Assembly (NCBI RefSeq): GCF_001698125.1
Contig: NZ_CP013854.1
Coordinates: forward strand, 992,001 to 1,056,000
From: Pseudonocardia sp. HH130630-07
GTDB taxonomy: Bacteria > Actinomycetota > Actinomycetes > Mycobacteriales > Pseudonocardiaceae
DNA length: 64,000 bases
Reading direction: 5' to 3'
Shown: positions 60,007 to 64,000 of the stretch, piece by piece
Numbering within the stretch: the stretch's first letter is position 1
Layout of the letters: every line of letters begins with the position of its first letter
Position numbers and translations under genes: made by a program
The notes under the pieces: generated by a model
The model's input: the letters and a program-made list of their open reading frames with translations, nothing else
Told to the model about the DNA's origin: nothing
Databases searched by the model: none

Positions 60007-60803
60007 AGCGGCACCTTGCGCGGTGTCTCGCCTTCGCCCGCATGGAGTTCAAGGTCTCGCTCGCGTACCGCTCGGCGTACCTGTCGATGTTTGTGATGAT
60101 GTTGCTGCAGATCTATCTGCAGCGGGTCGTGTGGACAGCCCTCTACGGCGGCCGTGAGGAGGTCGGCGGCGTCGGGGTCGAGACGATGACGGCGTACGCG
60201 ACGCTGGCGACAGTCCAGTACACACTGTTCAGCCCGTGGCAGCCGTCGCCGATCGAGCAGCGCGTGCGGGACGGTAAGGTCGCGGTGGATCTACTGCGAC
60301 CGGTCGGGTTCCCGTCTCAGATGCTGGCTGGCCAGCTTGGCTGGGCATCGGCCTCGATCCCAGCACTGCTGATCGCGCTGCCGTTCGCCTTACTGATCGG
60401 GACTGCCAAAGCCCCGGCCTCGGTCGTCGCCGCGCTTGCGTACCCGGTGGCGCTGGGGGGGGCGCTGGTGGTGAGCCAGTTGCTGTTTCTGCTGCTGGGG
60501 CTGGTCGCTTTCTGGACGTTGGAGATCAGTGGCATGCGCATGGTCTATCGCTTCGTCGCCCAGTTCTTCTCGGGTGCTCTGGTGCCGCTGTGGTTCATGC
60601 CGGGCCCGGTCGGAGCCGTGGCGCAGGCCTTGCCCTTCCAGGCCACCAGCTATATCCCCGCGGCTGTCTACCTGGGCCGGATCGAGGGAGCCGAAGTCGG
60701 CAGGGCTCTCGGGGTTCAGTTGTTCTGGGCCGCAGCGCTGAGCGTAACCGCGGCGGGCGTCTGGTCTCGAGCGCGGCGTCGTGTGCTGGTGCAGGGCGGC
60801 TGA
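60003..60803 (+). CDS. ABC-2 family permease, first subunit
   Basis: The 266-aa product has six membrane helices (YLSMFVMMLLQIYLQRVVW, SIPALLIALPFALLIGTA, VVSQLLFLLLGLVAFWTLEI among them) and ends in a basic tail. It matches the first permease of the three-gene ABC-2 systems (COG4587-like). The ATG at 60003 overlaps the ATPase stop. It forms a heterodimeric channel with the next gene (family knowledge). Confidence 0.88.
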   Translation: MKRHLARCLAFARMEFKVSLAYRSAYLSMFVMMLLQIYLQRVVWTALYGGREEVGGVGVETMTAYATLATVQYTLFSPWQPSPIEQRVRDGKVAVDLLRPVGFPSQMLAGQLGWASASIPALLIALPFALLIGTAKAPASVVAALAYPVALGGALVVSQLLFLLLGLVAFWTLEISGMRMVYRFVAQFFSGALVPLWFMPGPVGAVAQALPFQATSYIPAAVYLGRIEGAEVGRALGVQLFWAAALSVTAAGVWSRARRRVLVQGG

Positions 60804-60812
60804 GGCCGGGCA

Positions 60813-61613
60813 ATGCATTGGTTTCGCAGCTATCGGCTGCTCGTCGCCGCGGCCTTCAGGGCCGAATTCCAGTACCGAGGCAACATCTTGATCAGTATTC
60901 TGGGCGGATTATGCTACCAGGGCGTCGGGCTCGCCTTCCTCTGGGCCGTCCTGGAACGCTTCGGGACGATCGGCGGCTGGGGGCTCGACGAGCTCGCCTT
61001 CCTCTACGGCATGCGCCTCGTGGCCCACTCGCTGTGGGCCACTCCGGGAAACCAGCTCGTCTACGTCGACGAGGTGATCGTCGGGGGCGAGTACGACCGC
61101 TATCTGGTGCGGCCGGCCCCGCCGCTTGTGCAACTGCTGGCCCGCCGGCTGCGACTAACCGCGTTCGGAGACCTCATCGGGGGCGTGACCCTGCTGTCCC
61201 TTGCGTCGGCGCGGGCTCCGGTCGACTGGTCGCCGGCGGCCGTCGGTTATCTGGTACTCGCAGTTATCGGGGGGGCACTGGTGGAGGGGGCGCTGCAGTT
61301 AGCTGCATGCGCGCTGGCGTTCAGGATGAAGAAGACCATGTCGATCAGGCTCACCATCGACTCGATCTTCAACGACTTCGGGAACTATCCCCTGAAGGTC
61401 TTCGGGGCGGTCGCCGGCTTCGGACTGACCTTCATCTTCCCGCTCGCCTTCGTCGCCTACCTGCCGACGACGATGCTGCTCAACCGGGCGCAGGAGCTCG
61501 CGGTTCCTATATGGCTCGGCTGGGGCGCGCCAGCTATGGGCGTGCTGCTGATGTATGCGGCGTATAGGTTCTGGGTCCGGCAGTCCCAGTTCTACGAGAG
61601 CAGCGGGCACTGA
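60813..61613 (+). CDS. ABC-2 family permease, second subunit
   Basis: The 266-aa product is the partner permease (COG3694-like): FQYRGNILISILGGLCYQGV, VYVDEVIVGGEYDRYLVRPA, VLAVIGGALVEGALQLAACA, DSIFNDFGNYPLKVFG and a C-terminal helix. It starts 9 nt after the first permease stop. End of the exporter operon. Confidence 0.88.
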   Translation: MHWFRSYRLLVAAAFRAEFQYRGNILISILGGLCYQGVGLAFLWAVLERFGTIGGWGLDELAFLYGMRLVAHSLWATPGNQLVYVDEVIVGGEYDRYLVRPAPPLVQLLARRLRLTAFGDLIGGVTLLSLASARAPVDWSPAAVGYLVLAVIGGALVEGALQLAACALAFRMKKTMSIRLTIDSIFNDFGNYPLKVFGAVAGFGLTFIFPLAFVAYLPTTMLLNRAQELAVPIWLGWGAPAMGVLLMYAAYRFWVRQSQFYESSGH

Positions 61614-61630
61614 GATGCTTCTATGACCTG

Positions 61631-61822
61631 TCATGTGGTCGTCCCACGTGGTTGGGCGGCTGTAAGGAGTCGGAAGAGTTCGCGGCTGATGTAGCGCTTG
61701 AGGATGCGGACGATCTCGCGTCGGGTGGCACCTTCTGCGGCACGGCACGGCACGGCACGGCGGTCTCGGTAGGCGCGGGTGCGTCGGTCGTGGCCGAGCC
61801 GTGTCAGGGCGATCGTGTGGAA
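61631..61822 (-). pseudogene. C-terminal fragment of an IS110-family transposase (minus)
   Basis: The minus strand reads AFHTIALTRLGHDRRTRAYR then ATRREIVRILKRYISRELF, the usual end of one IS110 subgroup. A GCACG pentanucleotide run (about 61741-61760) interrupts it. The rest of the gene is missing; the fragment abuts a plus-strand IS110 fragment. Confidence 0.65.
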
Positions 61823-62623
61823 CGCCCGGTTGAGCACCGGGCGGACCTGATCGCCGATCGAGTCCGGATGATCAATCGACTCTGTGACCTCATGACCAGC
61901 GTGTTCCCCAGTTTGGAGCGAGAGTTCGACTACTCGGCATGCAAGGGCGCGCTGGTTCTGCTGACCGGCTATGCCAGCCCGGAGCGGATCCGCCGCGCCG
62001 GGCAGAACCGACTGACCGGGTGGCTGCGAGCCCGCAAGGTGCGTAACTCCGCCGGCGTCGCCGCCCGAGCTGTGACCGCGGCGAAGACCCAGTCGATCAC
62101 GCTTCCCGGCCAGGACCTGACCGCGAGCATCATCAGCGAGTTGGCGACCAGCATCGTCGCCCTCGACGAGCGGGTGAAGGCTCTCGACACCCAGATCGAG
62201 GACCTTTTCGCCGAACACCCACAGGCCGCGAGCATCCAGTCCATGCCCGGCTTCGGGCCGTTCCTCGGCGCCAGCCTGCTGGTCCACGCAGGGGACCTGC
62301 GCGCATTCCCCAGCGCCGGTCACCTGGCCGCGGCCGCCGGACTGGTGCCGGTCCCGAACGACTCCGGGCGCCGCACCGGCAACCTGCACCGCCCGTTGCG
62401 CTACAGCCGCCCGCTGCGACACGTGTTCTACCTCTCGGCCCAGACCAGCATGATGCGCGCCGGACCCAACCGCGACTACTACCTGAAGAAGCGAACCCAC
62501 GGCGCCACCCACAGCCATGCCGTCATCGCCCTGGCCCGCCGCCGAATCGACGTCCTCTGGGCGCTGCTGCGTGAGAATCGGACGTGGACGCCAGCACCAC
62601 CACAACCCGGCCTGGCAACTTGA
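61823..62623 (+). pseudogene. IS110-family transposase lacking its N-terminal catalytic domain
   Basis: The plus strand reads VEHRADLIADRVRMINRLCD, SACKGALVLLTGYASPERIR, then the transposase-20 C-terminal domain (IQSMPGFGPFLGASLLVHAG, LAAAAGLVPVPNDSGRRTGN, YYLKKRTHGATHSHAVIALA). The N-terminal DEDD domain is absent, so it cannot transpose. Confidence 0.75.
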
Positions 62624-62628
62624 CAAGA

Positions 62629-63375
62629 TCATTGAGATTCCCAGTGCCCGGGCACGGCCCGGTCGGCCACCTCGGCGGGCCGGTGCCGGATGGAGACCGC
62701 GTCGGTGATCTGGAAACGCCACTGCCCGGTCACGGTGTTGTGCACGTTGCGCCGGATCGGCCGGCCCGACCGCAGGTGCTTCTGCAAGTTCTTGGCCAGC
62801 ACGCCGCGAGCCTGCACGAACAGCGACTTGTAGATAGTTTCGCGTGACACCCGCATCCCCGACCCTGGCTCGTGGTGTTTGCGCAGGTACCCGGCGATCT
62901 GCTCCGAAGACGAGTCCACGCCGAGCTTACCCGAGACGAACCGTCGCAGTCGCTCGTCACAGGCCAACAGGCAGAGCTTCGGGCGCTGGGCGCGGCGCCA
63001 TGCCCGGTCGTCGGCGTCCACGGCGCGGTACTGGCGTGGGCCCTTGTACCGCCCGATCTCCCGGCCGATCGTCGATGGGGAACGACCAAGACGAGCAGCG
63101 ATCGAGCGCATCGACTCCTCCCGGGCCAGACCCCGCGAGACCTCCTCACGTTCAACGAGGGTGAGTGAACCCTCCCGACGCCGCCGCGGGGCTGGCACGT
63201 ACCCGCCAGCGCCCTTGAGCACGGTGAACACCGAACCGGGTGGACGCGCGATCGCCCGCCCGATCTCGGAGATCGACTCCCCGCGCCCCCACCGGACCCA
63301 CAGCTCCCGCCTGTCCCCGTCCGACATCCCCGGACGCGCCAGCTTCGCCAACGTCAACGCCTCCACCATGATCAT
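62629..63375 (-). pseudogene. IS30-family transposase, C-terminal half missing
   Basis: The 248-codon frame carries two helix-turn-helix regions (DRRELWVRWGRGESISEIGR; MRSIAARLGRSPSTIGREIG) and the linker RVSRETIYKSLFVQARGVLA. It stops at RAVPGHWES, where the DDE domain should begin, at the junction with the IS110 fragment. Truncated. Confidence 0.85.
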
Positions 63376-63415
63376 CTATCACGGTGTTGCGCTGACCGGT
63401 TGAGTCCAAGCCAGG

Positions 63416-63660
63416 GACGCGCTGATCCGGCTTAATCAGATCGTGCACAGCTGGACCAACTACTTCCGGCATGCGGTCGCGAAGCACACCTTGCGGACGC
63501 TCGGGTCTTCCTCTGACATCGCGTGATCATGTGGATCAAGACGATCCACCGCTGGTGATGGAAGGACGTCCGCACTTGACTCCTTGGCCCCCACGGGTCA
63601 TGACGACCAATCACTGCGGACGGGATCGAGCTGATCAAGCTCGCACGAACACCGATGATT
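63416..63660 (+). pseudogene. group II intron maturase (reverse transcriptase) C-terminal remnant
   Basis: The frame from 63416 reads DALIRLNQIVHSWTNYFRHA VAKHTLRTL, the maturase-X segment. It shifts near 63500 and continues in another frame as RVIMWIKTIHRW-stop-WKDVRT-stop-LLGPHG, then DGIELIKLARTPMITR. The order and wording match the ends of actinobacterial group II intron proteins. At least one frameshift and two stops make it non-functional. The RT domains are missing. Confidence 0.7.
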
Positions 63661-63769
63661 ACCCGGCGTTCCCACCCGGGGTAAATCGATTGCCATACCG
63701 TGTTGCCGACAGCTCCTTCAGGAGACTCCACCATGCGCCGAACGATCATGCGCTCGCACGGACAGAGGG

Positions 63770-63801
63770 TTGACGGATCCGTACACGCATGCCAACATAA
63801 T
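63770..63801 (+). promoter_or_regulatory. possible sigma-70-type promoter for the edge peptide
   Basis: TTGACG (63770-63775) is followed 18-20 nt later by AACATA / CATAAT (63794-63801). The spacing is slightly long, so the call is weak. It lies 45 nt before the ATG at 63846. Confidence 0.3.
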
Positions 63802-63845
63802 GCGAGTCAGGGTAGTTTTCCACTCACCGAGAAAGGAAAGCTGAT

Positions 63846-64000
63846 ATGGACGATCGGTTACTCGAGAAAGAGCCTGCGTTCTTCCCGTTTGTCAGCGCGG
63901 AGATTTTCTTCGAGGCTGAATCTGACGTCGAGGAGCTCGATTTCGGGGACGAGCTCGACTCTGAGCTCGACGCAATGCTGCAGACCAGTCTCTCAGAATA
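63846..64000 (+). CDS. short acidic ORF, possible RiPP precursor leader (cut by window end)
   Basis: The ATG follows GAAAGGAAAG. The visible 51 residues are acidic and leader-like: MDDRLLEKEPAFFPFVSAEI, then FFEAESDVEELDFGDELDSE and LDAMLQTSLSE. There is no membrane segment or known enzyme motif. It resembles acidic RiPP leaders, but the core, if any, lies outside the window. The ABC-2 exporter about 2.2 kb upstream could serve it, though IS fragments lie between. Confidence 0.45.
   Translation, partial: MDDRLLEKEPAFFPFVSAEIFFEAESDVEELDFGDELDSELDAMLQTSLSE

Noticed and set aside
1-64000. tRNA or rRNA genes
   Set aside because: I looked for conserved tRNA arm patterns near the recombinase genes and the repeats and recognised none; a covariance-model search would be needed to be certain.

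Overview
The window is very GC-rich actinobacterial DNA (Pseudonocardiaceae-like codon use and gene families; Pseudonocardia is my best guess, inferred only from gene content). It reads as an accessory replicon or integrative conjugative element that has collected insertion sequences and a RiPP gene cluster. I recognise no tRNA, rRNA, CRISPR array or clear core-genome block.

Layout. 1-2.0 kb: two serine-recombinase-type genes, one cut by the window edge and one lacking a catalytic domain. 2.4-17.5 kb: a conjugation module in two divergent arms. The minus arm (11970 to 2901) is a chain of ATGA/GTGA-overlapping genes: sigma-like regulator, VirB2-like pilin, TrbL/VirB6-like protein, PrgI/SCO6880-like protein, VirB4 ATPase and VirD4/TraG coupling protein. 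The plus arm (13677 to 17531) holds a hypothetical protein, a DNA methyltransferase, a replication-relaxation protein and a secreted transglycosylase. Between the arms lies a repeat region of five 11-bp iterons plus three spaced inverted pairs of the same heptamer, with an IS5-type element beside it. 17.6-22 kb: a secreted NucA/NucB-type nuclease with a DUF6924-like partner, a small secreted protein, a Cys-rich protein and a small membrane protein.

22.05-29.48 kb: two IS427-type elements in opposite orientation bracket four chromosomal-type genes (esterase, two-TM protein, class III cyclase, acyl-CoA ligase), like a composite transposon. 29.6-34.8 kb: plasmid-type genes, including a WXG-like/BTAD fusion regulator.

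34.9-49.9 kb: an FxLD-type class I lanthipeptide cluster with a precursor peptide (43706-43560), LanB, LanC, an FxLD-system methyltransferase, a helical-repeat protein, a divergent second methyltransferase-like protein, a degenerate GGDEF protein, an XRE/TPR regulator and an NAD-dependent epimerase. LanB is split by an IS with a 3-bp ATT duplication. Removing the IS and one ATT rejoins the frame to about 1022 aa, so the pathway is probably silenced but could in principle be restored.

49.9-56.35 kb: a nest of IS elements, including two 1420-bp IS256 copies encoding identical transposases in opposite orientation, each with a perfect 8-bp duplication. 56.4-64 kb: a FAD oxidoreductase, a frameshifted IS256-type element, a three-gene ABC-2 exporter, fragments of IS110, IS30 and a group II intron maturase, and at the edge the start of a short acidic ORF that resembles a RiPP leader.
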